DNA of 64,000 nucleotides from Microtetraspora niveoalba (GTDB lineage: Bacteria > Actinomycetota > Actinomycetes > Streptosporangiales > Streptosporangiaceae): the NCBI RefSeq assembly GCF_001570405.1, contig NZ_BBYM01000021.1, positions 62,001-126,000 of the forward strand. Direction: 5' to 3'. The notes below the pieces were generated by a model. That model was not told the origin of the DNA. It did no database searches and saw only the letters and a program-made list of their open reading frames with translations. This document shows positions 42,771 through 50,408 of the stretch, in pieces (within the stretch, counting starts at the first letter, position 1; every line of letters starts with the position of its first letter). The position numbers and the translations under genes are program-made.

Positions 42771-44749
42771 CCTGGAGCCCTCGGCGGAACGTACGCCATG
42801 TCTGGGTCCAGGGAAGGCATTCCCGTGATCGCCTGGCCGCGCTCCACGTGCTGGAGCTTCCTCCGCCCGCGGCGCCGCTGATCAACGGGCATCGGCGGCT
42901 GCGCGGCCCCTACACCATCGGCGGCGCACTGCTGCGCGTGCTCGTCCCGGCCGCGTTGGAACACGCCCCCGACCTGGTCGCCGCGCACGCCGTCGCGATC
43001 CGGGCGGCCGCCCCCGACCTCCGGCCGCTCCTGCCGCACCGAGAGGAGCCCCTCGGCCCGGGCCTGCACGAGGACGAGCGCATCCTGGTGCCGGCCCCCC
43101 GGCGGACGTTGCGCGTCGCCAACGGCATCGCCGAGTTCGTCCGGGACCGCCTCGACGGGCCGCGCGCGCTGCGGGTCGAGAACGTCCACGAGGCCGACGC
43201 CACCGACCGCGAGCTCCTGGCCGTCCTCATGCGCCGGGTGCCCGGCCTGACCGTGGCCGCCGCGGCGCCCACACCGCCCGATAGCTGGAGCGGCGAGGAC
43301 GTCGTCCTGGTCACGGCGCCTCCCGCCGAGGGCCCGGTCGAGGACTACGTCGCCTCGGACGGCACCACGGACGACCCCCGGGCGTACGCGGCCTATCTGG
43401 CGCTGCCGCCCGCCGAGCGGGCCCGCGCGCACGACCGGAGGGCCGGCGAGCTGTCCGGCGAGCACCTGCTCGGTGCGGTGCCGTACCACCGGGAGCTGGG
43501 CGGCGACCGGGAGGCCGCGCTGTCCGCGCTGTGGGCGGCGGTGGACCACTGCGTGGGCGAGGGGTTCCTGCACGCGGTGACCGAGCTGGGCCCGCGCGGG
43601 CTGCGCCTGGCCACGCCCGGATCCGACCTCTGGTGGAGGTTCATCCACCGGACGGCCACCGCGCTGGCCGGGATCGGCCGCCGCGCGGAGGCGTTCGAGC
43701 TCTACGAGAGCGCCCGGCGCGCCAGCATCGACCCGGCCGTCCACGCCGCCGCCGCGTACGGCACGGCGATGCTCGACGCGCGCGACCCCGATCCGGCCAG
43801 GCGCGACCTCGGCCGTGCCATGGGGTGGATCAACGAGGCGATCGCCGTCTCCACTCTGCTGCCCGACCGCCGGGAACGGGCCTTCAAGCTCGGCTTCGAC
43901 CGCAACGGGCGCGCGCTGATCGAGCTGCGGCAGGGGCGGACCGACGAGGCGCTGCGCCTGGTCGAGTCCGCGATCGAGCTGGCCGAGCGGGACCTCGCCC
44001 CCGATGCCCACCCCCTGCACCGGATGGTGCTGTTCGCCAACCGGGCGCAGCTCCTGGCCCGGTCGGGCCGGCCCGCCGAGGCCCTGACGGACTTCGACCG
44101 GGCCATCGCCATCGATCCCGCGTTCCCGGACCACTACCTGGACCGGGGCAACCTGCTCCTCGCCATGGGACGGCCGGATGACGCGCTCGCCGACTACGAG
44201 ACCGCGATCAGTCTCGGCCCGCCCCTTCCCGAGGCGTACTACAACCGGGCCGAGCTGCGCCTGTCGGTGGGAGACCTGGAACGCGCCCTGGCCGACCTGG
44301 ACCACGTTCTGGAACTGGACCCGGCCTTCCTCGACGCCTACGTGAACCGCGCGGGCGTCCTGGAGATGCTCGACGAGCACGAGGCGGCCCGGCGCGACGT
44401 CGAGGCCGGGCTGGAGATCGATCCCGGCAACCCGCACCTGCACGGGGTGCTCGGGCAGCTCGAAACCGCGGCCGGCCGGTACGCCGAGGCCCGGACGGCG
44501 TTCGACACGGCGCTGGCGCGGGATCCCGCCCTGGCCGGAGCCTGGGCGAACCGGGCGATCCTGCGCCATCGGACCGGCGACCTCGAGGGCGCCGTCGCGG
44601 ACCTGACCCGGGCCATCGAACTCGGCGAGGACGCCGCGCTGTACGCGAACCGCGCGGTCGCGTTGCGCGACCTCGGCCGGGTGGACGAGGCGGCCGCCGA
44701 TCTGGCCCGGGCGCGGGAACTCGATCCCGGCGTCGACGCGGGGAACTGA
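42767..44749 (+). CDS. TPR protein with degenerate AAA/STAND-like N-terminus
   Basis: 660 aa from a GTG overlapping the peptide gene stop. The N-terminal part (about 1-160) starts VTWSPRRNVRHVWVQ and contains LRVENVHEADATDRELLAVLMRRVPGLTV. This resembles the Walker B region of LuxR/STAND ATPases (LVVDDAHWAD type), but no Walker A is present. Residues about 205-265 look like the post-ATPase helical region (LPPAERARAHDRRAGELSGEHLLGAVPYH). About eight TPR units fill 290-655 (for example PEALTDFDRAIAIDPAFPDHYLDRGNLLLAMGR in parts). It has no HTH domain, so it is probably a binding scaffold or sensor for the coupled peptide (inference). Confidence 0.8.
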   Translation: MTWSPRRNVRHVWVQGRHSRDRLAALHVLELPPPAAPLINGHRRLRGPYTIGGALLRVLVPAALEHAPDLVAAHAVAIRAAAPDLRPLLPHREEPLGPGLHEDERILVPAPRRTLRVANGIAEFVRDRLDGPRALRVENVHEADATDRELLAVLMRRVPGLTVAAAAPTPPDSWSGEDVVLVTAPPAEGPVEDYVASDGTTDDPRAYAAYLALPPAERARAHDRRAGELSGEHLLGAVPYHRELGGDREAALSALWAAVDHCVGEGFLHAVTELGPRGLRLATPGSDLWWRFIHRTATALAGIGRRAEAFELYESARRASIDPAVHAAAAYGTAMLDARDPDPARRDLGRAMGWINEAIAVSTLLPDRRERAFKLGFDRNGRALIELRQGRTDEALRLVESAIELAERDLAPDAHPLHRMVLFANRAQLLARSGRPAEALTDFDRAIAIDPAFPDHYLDRGNLLLAMGRPDDALADYETAISLGPPLPEAYYNRAELRLSVGDLERALADLDHVLELDPAFLDAYVNRAGVLEMLDEHEAARRDVEAGLEIDPGNPHLHGVLGQLETAAGRYAEARTAFDTALARDPALAGAWANRAILRHRTGDLEGAVADLTRAIELGEDAALYANRAVALRDLGRVDEAAADLARARELDPGVDAGN

Positions 44750-44769
44750 GCTCAGGCCGATGGGGGCGG

Positions 44770-44775
44770 TATCAT
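44770..44775 (+). promoter_or_regulatory. Possible -10 box of purU
   Basis: TATCAT, 45 bases before the purU ATG in the 70-base gap after the TPR gene. No convincing -35 is seen. Confidence 0.3.
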
Positions 44776-44819
44776 GCACTGTTCGAGGCGAGAGCGCCAA
44801 GGAACCCAAGGATCAAGGC

Positions 44820-45668
44820 ATGACTGCTGACTATGTGCTGACCCTCTCCTGTCCGGATCGTCCCGGCGTCGTCGCCGCCGTCTCGGGACTGCTGGCCGGA
44901 CACGGTTGCAACATCACCGAGAGCCAGCAGTTCGGCGACCCGGTGGCCAAGCGCTTCTTCATGCGGGTCCAGTTCACCGGCGGTCTGCCGCTCGACGATC
45001 TGCGCGCGGCCTTCGCCGCGCTGGCCCCCGAGTACGGCATGGACGTCCAGCTCTTCGACCAGGCGGTCAAGCCGCGGGTGCTGGTGCTGGTCAGCAAGTT
45101 CGACCACTGCCTCAACGACCTGCTCTACCGGGTGCGGTCCGGGCTGCTGGACATCGAGATCGTCGCCGTCGCCTCCAACCACCCCGACCTGCGGCCGCTC
45201 ACCCAGTCGTACGGCATCGACTATCACCACCTGCCGATCACGCCGGAGACCAAGCCGCAGCAGGAGGCCGAGATCCTCGCGCTGGTCGCGCACTACCAGG
45301 CCGACCTGGTGGTGCTCGCCCGGTACATGCAGGTGCTCTCCGAGGACCTGTGCGCCAAGCTGGCGGGCCGAGTGATCAACATCCACCACTCGTTCCTGCC
45401 GTCGTTCAAGGGCGCCAAGCCGTACCACCAGGCGTACGCGCGCGGGGTCAAGCTGATCGGCGCGACCGCCCACTATGTGACCCACGACCTGGACGAGGGG
45501 CCGATCATCGAGCAGGAGGTCGCGCGGGTCAACCACACCCACTCGCCCGAGGACCTCGCCGCGATCGGCCGCGACGTCGAGCGGCAGGCCCTGGCCCGGG
45601 CAGTACGGTGGCACGCCGAGCGCCGGGTGCTGCTCGACGGCCACAAGACCGTGGTCTTCCCCCGATAG
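44820..45668 (+). CDS. purU: Formyltetrahydrofolate deformylase
   Basis: 282 aa, the family length. An N-terminal ACT domain (about 4-80, VLTLSCPDRPGVVAAVSGLLAGHGCNI in part) is followed by the formyltransferase-like domain. That domain has INIHHSFLPSFKGAKPYHQAY, holding the catalytic Asn/His pair, and THDLDEGPIIEQ with the catalytic Asp. PurU releases formate from 10-formyl-THF to balance the one-carbon pool and supply purine synthesis. ATG 44820 has a weak AAGG site; the family start fits. Confidence 0.95.
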   Translation: MTADYVLTLSCPDRPGVVAAVSGLLAGHGCNITESQQFGDPVAKRFFMRVQFTGGLPLDDLRAAFAALAPEYGMDVQLFDQAVKPRVLVLVSKFDHCLNDLLYRVRSGLLDIEIVAVASNHPDLRPLTQSYGIDYHHLPITPETKPQQEAEILALVAHYQADLVVLARYMQVLSEDLCAKLAGRVINIHHSFLPSFKGAKPYHQAYARGVKLIGATAHYVTHDLDEGPIIEQEVARVNHTHSPEDLAAIGRDVERQALARAVRWHAERRVLLDGHKTVVFPR

Positions 45669-45707
45669 GGCGCGGCCGGGCCCGCGCGGGCCCGGCCGTA
45701 CCGGCGG

Positions 45708-47765
45708 TCAGGCGAGCCCGGTGTGCCGGGCCAGGAAGGCGAGCTGGTCGGCCGCGAGGTCCACGGTCCGGCTGACGGCGCGCGCGCCGTGCCCGACCTC
45801 GGCCTCGTTGCGCAGCAGGATCGGGCGGTCGGACGCCTGGGCGTGCTGCAGAGCCGCGGCCATCTTCCACGCGTGCAGCGGATGGACCCGGGTGTCGGAC
45901 GCGAAGACGGTGAACAGCGTCGCCGGATAGGAGACGCCCTCGCGGACGTGATGGTACGGCGAGTAGCTCCAGAGCCAGCCGAACTCCTCCGGGACGTCCG
46001 CGGAGCCGTACTCGACGTTCCAGGTCTCGCCGAGACCGAACTTCTCGTACCGGATCATGTCCAGCAGCGGCGCCGAGCAGACCACGGCGGCGTACAGGTC
46101 GGGCCGCTGGGTGAGCGCCGCGCCGACCAGCAGGCCGCCGTTGGAACCGCCGGAGATGCCGAGCCGGTCAGGCGTCGTGACGCCGGTCGCGATCAGGTGC
46201 TCGGCCGCCGAGTGCAGGTCGTCGAAGACGTTCTGCTTCTTGCCCAGCATGCCGTCGCGGTGCCACTGCTCGCCCTGCTCGCCGCCGCCGCGAAGCTGGG
46301 CGATGGCGTAGACCCCGCCCGCCTCCACCCAGGCCAGGATCGACCCCGAGTAGCCCGGGGTCATGGAGATGCCGAAGCCGCCGTAACCGTACAGGATGGT
46401 CGGCCGGGGGCCGGAGCCCTCGCGGGAGATCACCAGCATGTGGACCTCGGTGCCGTCCTTGGAGCGGTAGACCACCTGCTCGGTGTTCACCGAGGGCACC
46501 TCGACCGCGCCCGGCGAGGCGGCCCAGAGCGAGGTCTCGCCCGTGCGCGCGTCGAAGCGGTGGACGCTCGGCGGCGTGGTGTTGTCCGTGTAGGAGAACC
46601 ACGCCTCGTGGCCGCCCTCGGGACGCTCGGTGATGCCGCCGATGGAGCCGAGGCCGGGGATCGGCACCTCGCCGACGCGGGCGCCCGTCTCCAGCGAGTG
46701 GATCGAGATCTCGGAGACGGCGTGCCGGGTCCAGCCGACGAGCATGACCGGCTCGTCCAGGTCGTCGAGGATCGCGAAGTCGGACAGGACCGCCTCGGCG
46801 TCCTCCGGGATGAGGTCGCGCCAGTGCTCGTGCGTCGGCGTCTCCGGGGAGGTGACGCAGATCCGGGCCCGCGGCGCGTCCCGGTCGGTGAACACGTACA
46901 GCCGGCCGTCGCGGCCGAAGTGCAGGCCCGTCTGCGCGTCGACGCCCTCCTGAACGGTGACCAGCGCCGGCGCGTCGAGCGGCGAGGCGGTCAGGTCGGC
47001 CACCCACAGGTCGTTGCGCGGCGCCGTGCCCTGGGAGGCGGAGACGGTCAGCCAGCGGCCGTCGCGGGAGACCGAGACGCCGTAGTAGTTCGTCTTCTCC
47101 AGCCCCGCGCCGAAGATCAGCACGTCGTCGTCGGGCGAGGTGCCCACCCGGTGCAGGTAGACGCGGCGGTGGAACTGCTCCTCGCCCTCGGGGACCTCGG
47201 ACGGCGGCAGCTTGCGCACGTAGTAGAACGCCTCGCCGCCGGGCAGCCAGGCGATCGGGGAGTAGCGGCACCGGTCGATCGGCCCCTCGACGACCTCTCC
47301 CGTCTCGACGTCGAGCACGTGGAGCCGGGACTCCTCGTCGCCGCCGACCGAGATCTGGCAGGCGAGCCGGGCGCCCTCCTTGTCCGGCTGGTAGGTGTCC
47401 AGCGTGGTCAGGCCGGACGGGTCGAGCGCCATCGGGTCGAGCAGCGCCCGCTCGCCCCGCTCGTCCGCGACGTACAGGACGGCGTGCTCCTGGTCGGGTG
47501 TGCGGCGCATGAAGAACCGCCGCTCCCCCCGCCACGCCGGCGGCCCGACGGAGCCGGACCGCAGCAGCGCGGCGACGCGCTCCCGGAAGCGCTCGCGACC
47601 GGAGAGCTCGGCGCCCTTGAAGAGGACGTCCTGCGCGTCCAGCCACTCCTTGGCTGCGGGGTCGTCCGCGTCCTCCAGCCATCGGTAGGGGTCGGGGACG
47701 GGCGTTCCGTGCAGGTCGTCGACGATGTCGTCGCGGCGGGCGGGTGGGTACGGCAGTCGGGTCAT
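45708..47765 (-). CDS. Prolyl oligopeptidase family serine peptidase (S9)
   Basis: 685 aa. It begins LPYPPARRDDIVDDLHGTPVPDPYRWLED, the S9A signature. A seven-bladed propeller region is followed by the alpha/beta hydrolase domain with nucleophile S541 in GGSNGG, Asp in FASDTRVHP and the likely His in EVGHGA. It is cytoplasmic and cuts after Pro in short peptides. ATG 47765 is chosen because upstream frame residues are unrelated. A short gap separates it from purU, with which it converges. Confidence 0.93.
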   Translation of the reverse strand: MTRLPYPPARRDDIVDDLHGTPVPDPYRWLEDADDPAAKEWLDAQDVLFKGAELSGRERFRERVAALLRSGSVGPPAWRGERRFFMRRTPDQEHAVLYVADERGERALLDPMALDPSGLTTLDTYQPDKEGARLACQISVGGDEESRLHVLDVETGEVVEGPIDRCRYSPIAWLPGGEAFYYVRKLPPSEVPEGEEQFHRRVYLHRVGTSPDDDVLIFGAGLEKTNYYGVSVSRDGRWLTVSASQGTAPRNDLWVADLTASPLDAPALVTVQEGVDAQTGLHFGRDGRLYVFTDRDAPRARICVTSPETPTHEHWRDLIPEDAEAVLSDFAILDDLDEPVMLVGWTRHAVSEISIHSLETGARVGEVPIPGLGSIGGITERPEGGHEAWFSYTDNTTPPSVHRFDARTGETSLWAASPGAVEVPSVNTEQVVYRSKDGTEVHMLVISREGSGPRPTILYGYGGFGISMTPGYSGSILAWVEAGGVYAIAQLRGGGEQGEQWHRDGMLGKKQNVFDDLHSAAEHLIATGVTTPDRLGISGGSNGGLLVGAALTQRPDLYAAVVCSAPLLDMIRYEKFGLGETWNVEYGSADVPEEFGWLWSYSPYHHVREGVSYPATLFTVFASDTRVHPLHAWKMAAALQHAQASDRPILLRNEAEVGHGARAVSRTVDLAADQLAFLARHTGLA

Positions 47766-48081
47766 GCCTCGCACTTTAAAGCAGGTGGACGACAGGAGCG
47801 CGCCGCTCGACAGGAGTAAAAAGAGCCTCGAAAGGGGATAAACGGCAACAGGCGTCCCAATCGTGAACCTCGCTCGCGGTTTATGGGGTGGCGGATGGGA
47901 CGCGGCAAAGGCCACACTTTGGTGGAGGGCGGGACCGTGGTGACCATCCGCTGGACCGTCCGGCGGAGGTCCCTGTGACGGAAGCACCCGGGTCCCAACC
48001 GACGGGACCACAACCAGGGCGCACAGTCGTGCTCCCGCGCCATCTCATCCCGGCTCCCGAGATGGCGACGGAGGTCGGCTG
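47766..48081. other. Divergent intergenic region upstream of HNH gene
   Basis: 316 bases. A small frame from GTG 47975 ends in TGATG overlapping the HNH start (listed separately). A 9-bp inverted repeat CGCCATCTC / GAGATGGCG (48038-48046 and 48059-48067) lies directly before the HNH ribosome site GGAGG. Promoters for both flanking genes must lie here. Confidence 0.5.
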
Positions 48082-48082
48082 A
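47975..48082 (+). CDS. Possible 35-aa leader peptide of HNH gene, uncertain
   Basis: GTG 47975 has GGAGG 5 bases upstream. The peptide starts VTEAPGSQPTGPQPGRTVVL and its TGA shares a base with the HNH ATG. The frame stays open to a further GTG at 47888. The codon bias is weak (about 70% G/C third positions) and the sequence is Pro/Gly-rich, so it may not be a real gene. Confidence 0.25.
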   Translation: MTEAPGSQPTGPQPGRTVVLPRHLIPAPEMATEVG

Positions 48083-48591
48083 TGCGCCAAGTACTCCTTC
48101 TCAACGCCACCTACGAGCCGCTGACCACGTTGTCCCTGCACCGGGCGGTCATCCTGGTCCTGCGGGACAAGGCGGAGGTCGTGCACCAGGACGGCCGGGG
48201 CGCCGTGCTCCGCTCGGCCACCCGCACGCTCGACGTCCCCTCCGTGATCCGGCTGCGGCGGTATGTCCGCATCCCCTACCGGTCCCGCATCCCGCTGACC
48301 CGGGCCGCGCTCATGCGGCGGGACGACTTCCGCTGCGCGTACTGCGGGCAGCGGGCGGAGACCATCGACCACGTCATCCCGCGCTCCAAGGGCGGTCCCC
48401 ACACGTGGGAGAACTGCGTCGCCTCCTGCATGCCCTGCAACCATCGCAAGGCGGACAGACTGCTGGAGGAGCTGGGGTGGACGCTGCGCGTCACCCCGGT
48501 GGTGCCACGAGGCGCCCACTGGCGGCTCATCGGCGCGCAGCTCGACGGTGATCCCCAGTGGGCGCCGTACCTGGCGGAGTCGGCGGCCTGA
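48082..48591 (+). CDS. HNH endonuclease
   Basis: 169 aa. Residues 1-70 form the conserved leader found in this family (QVLLLNATYEPLTTLSLHRAVILVL). The HNH motif follows: FRCAYCGQRAETIDHVIPRSKGG, then WENCVASCMPCNHRKADR, with two CxxC zinc pairs. It is widely conserved in actinomycetes; a role in DNA repair or restriction is not established. ATG 48082 follows GGAGG. Confidence 0.92.
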   Translation: MRQVLLLNATYEPLTTLSLHRAVILVLRDKAEVVHQDGRGAVLRSATRTLDVPSVIRLRRYVRIPYRSRIPLTRAALMRRDDFRCAYCGQRAETIDHVIPRSKGGPHTWENCVASCMPCNHRKADRLLEELGWTLRVTPVVPRGAHWRLIGAQLDGDPQWAPYLAESAA

Positions 48592-48603
48592 GCACGGATC
48601 CGG

Positions 48604-49431
48604 ATGACCGATGAGCTGACGTGGACGTTCACCGCCGACGCGGAGACGTTCGCCGCGGCGGCGGAGGGCTGGCTGCTGCGCGACCCGGTGCGCAACACGG
48701 CCGCGCTCACCGTGCTCCGGAGCGTACGAGGCGGTCAGTTCTCGGAGGACCCGCTCATGGGCTGGCTCACCGAGGGCGGCTCGGTGGAGGGGGCGGTGAT
48801 CCACACCGCCCCCTATCCGCTGCTGCTCGCCGTCGTCCCCTTGGAGGCCATCCCGTCCCTGGTGAGTGAGCTGATCGCCCTCGGCAGGTCGCTGTCCGGC
48901 GTCAGAGGCCCCGCGGAGCAGGCGGAGGCGTTCGCCCGCGCCTGGTGGGAGCCGGAGCGGGGCCGCCGCTCCGAGCGTCTCTACCGGCTCGGGACGCTCA
49001 TCCGGCCCTCCGTCCGGGGTGCGGCCCGTACGGCCGTCGCCGCAGACGTGCCGAGGGCCGTCCGATGGATCCGCGAGTTCGAGGTGGAGGCGGCCGTCGA
49101 GACGAGCGCCGACCCGACTCCCGTGGTCTCCGCCCGGATCAACAGGAACGAGCTCATGTGGTGGGAGGACGGCGGCCGTCCCGTCGCGCTCGCCGGCGTC
49201 TCGGCGCCCATCGCCGGGATGTCGCGTGTGGGACCGGTCTACACCCCGCCGGAGTTCCGCGGCAGAGGGTACGGCTCGGCCGTGACGTACGCCGTCACCC
49301 GGAAGGCGCTGGAGGAGGGGGCAGGCGAGGTGCTGCTGTTCACCGACCTGGCCAACCCGCGCTCGAACTCCATCTATCAGGCCCTGGGGTACGAACCCGT
49401 CGCCGACTACGTCTCGATCGGCTTCCGTTGA
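48604..49431 (+). CDS. GNAT family N-acetyltransferase
   Basis: 275 aa. The C-terminal GNAT core has GPVYTPPEFRGRGYGSAVTYAVTRKAL and TDLANPRSNSIYQALGYEPV, as in the family that often ends YEPVADY. The N-terminal 130 residues are a degenerate GNAT-like half (AAVP-type substrate domain). The start ATG lies 12 bases after the HNH gene, so the two may be co-transcribed. The acceptor is unknown. Confidence 0.85.
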   Translation: MTDELTWTFTADAETFAAAAEGWLLRDPVRNTAALTVLRSVRGGQFSEDPLMGWLTEGGSVEGAVIHTAPYPLLLAVVPLEAIPSLVSELIALGRSLSGVRGPAEQAEAFARAWWEPERGRRSERLYRLGTLIRPSVRGAARTAVAADVPRAVRWIREFEVEAAVETSADPTPVVSARINRNELMWWEDGGRPVALAGVSAPIAGMSRVGPVYTPPEFRGRGYGSAVTYAVTRKALEEGAGEVLLFTDLANPRSNSIYQALGYEPVADYVSIGFR

Positions 49432-49558
49432 GGGCTCGCGCGCACACCGGCCGGACCTCGGCTCCACCCGTGACGAGGCCCTACGCGAGGCGCGACCGTC
49501 GCTCCACGTGCTGACCCGGCTCGACGCCACCGCCCGACCGAGGCCGTACGCTACGGGC

Positions 49559-49768
49559 ATGCCTCGTTATGACTACCGTTGCCGCTCCTGCGGATCGACC
49601 TTCGAACTGAACAGATCCATGGCCGAGGCCAACGCGCCGGCGACCTGCCCCTCCGGACACGACGACACGGTGAAGCTGCTCTCGACCGTGGCCGTCACGG
49701 GCGGCGCCGCCGCCCCGCGTTCCGGCGGTGGCGGCGGCGGTTGCTGCGGCGGCGGTTGTTGCGGCTGA
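49559..49768 (+). CDS. FmdB-family zinc ribbon protein
   Basis: 69 aa. MPRYDYRCRSCGSTFELNRSM starts the FmdB/SSF regulatory zinc ribbon, with CPSGH as the second knuckle. A Gly/Cys tail (GGGGCCGGGCCG) follows. ATG 49559 gives the canonical MP start. Small zinc-binding proteins of this type are abundant in actinomycetes; the role is uncertain. It converges on the WYL gene with 7 bases between stops. The absence of a ribosome site suggests a leaderless transcript. Confidence 0.9.
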   Translation: MPRYDYRCRSCGSTFELNRSMAEANAPATCPSGHDDTVKLLSTVAVTGGAAAPRSGGGGGGCCGGGCCG

Positions 49769-49775
49769 CCTGGCG

Positions 49776-50252
49776 TCAGGCCGCCCTGCGGCGCTGGAAC
49801 GGCAGGTAACGCTCGGGAAGGTGGGGGCGGGCCGGCAGGTCCGTGGGCTCGACCGCGACGATGCGGTCCAGCCGGAAGGCCCTGATCCCGCCCCGCATCC
49901 GGCACCAGCCCACGAGGTACCAGTGATCGCGGTGCACCAGGCAGGTGACCGGCTCGATGTCGCGCGTCGTCGGGTGGCCGGCGGCGTCGCGGTACTGGAC
50001 GCGGAGCACCAGCCGGGCGGTGACCGCGTTGGCGATCACCCGGGCGCGCCGGGCGACGTCGGTGGGGAGCGGCGTGGTCAGGGTGGTCAGCGTGGTGGCG
50101 ATGACGTCATCGTTCGGGTCGAGGTGCTGGAAGGCGTGGCGCAGCCCGCGGCGGGCGGTGACGGACTGCGGACCGGCCCCGAGGTGGGCCAGGGACAGGG
50201 CCAGTGCGGCGAGCTCAGCGGTCGTCAGGGTGTTCCTAATGACGTTGGCCAT
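49776..50252 (-). CDS. WYL domain protein lacking an HTH
   Basis: 158 aa. Residues 10-30 match the hinge that follows the HTH in WYL regulators (TAELAALALSLAHLGAGP). The WYL domain proper (about 75-150) has LRVQYRDAAGHPTTRDIEPV, HWYLVGWCRMRGGIRAFRLDRIVAVEP. The N-terminal DNA-binding domain is missing and is not encoded upstream: the region before ATG 50252 is AT-rich with TAAAATTATGGT. It may be a ligand-binding partner or a truncated regulator. Confidence 0.82.
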   Translation of the reverse strand: MANVIRNTLTTAELAALALSLAHLGAGPQSVTARRGLRHAFQHLDPNDDVIATTLTTLTTPLPTDVARRARVIANAVTARLVLRVQYRDAAGHPTTRDIEPVTCLVHRDHWYLVGWCRMRGGIRAFRLDRIVAVEPTDLPARPHLPERYLPFQRRRAA

Positions 50253-50343
50253 ACCATAATTTTAGATCGCGACACCGACATTTTTTCGAACGCGTTGTCG
50301 GCGGAGAGGTGATTGTGCCCTCCTGGGCAGGCCGTACGCGAAG

Positions 50344-50389
50344 CCTCCGGAAAACGCCGGAGGGGACCGGGGCGGTGGCCCCGATCCCC
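50344..50389 (-). terminator. Terminator hairpins after ilvD
   Basis: Two adjacent stems: CCTCCGG-AAAACG-CCGGAGG (50344-50363) and GGGG-ACC-GGGGC ... GCCCC-GAT-CCCC (50362-50389). They lie 20-65 bases past the ilvD stop codon (50409 side, minus strand). Confidence 0.72.
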
Positions 50390-50408
50390 TCCTGAACGTG
50401 GGTGACGG

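Noticed and set aside
50276-50296. Possible second LexA site near the WYL gene (CGAACGCGTTGTCG)
   Set aside because: The right half reads TGTC rather than GTTC, so the palindrome is not formed.
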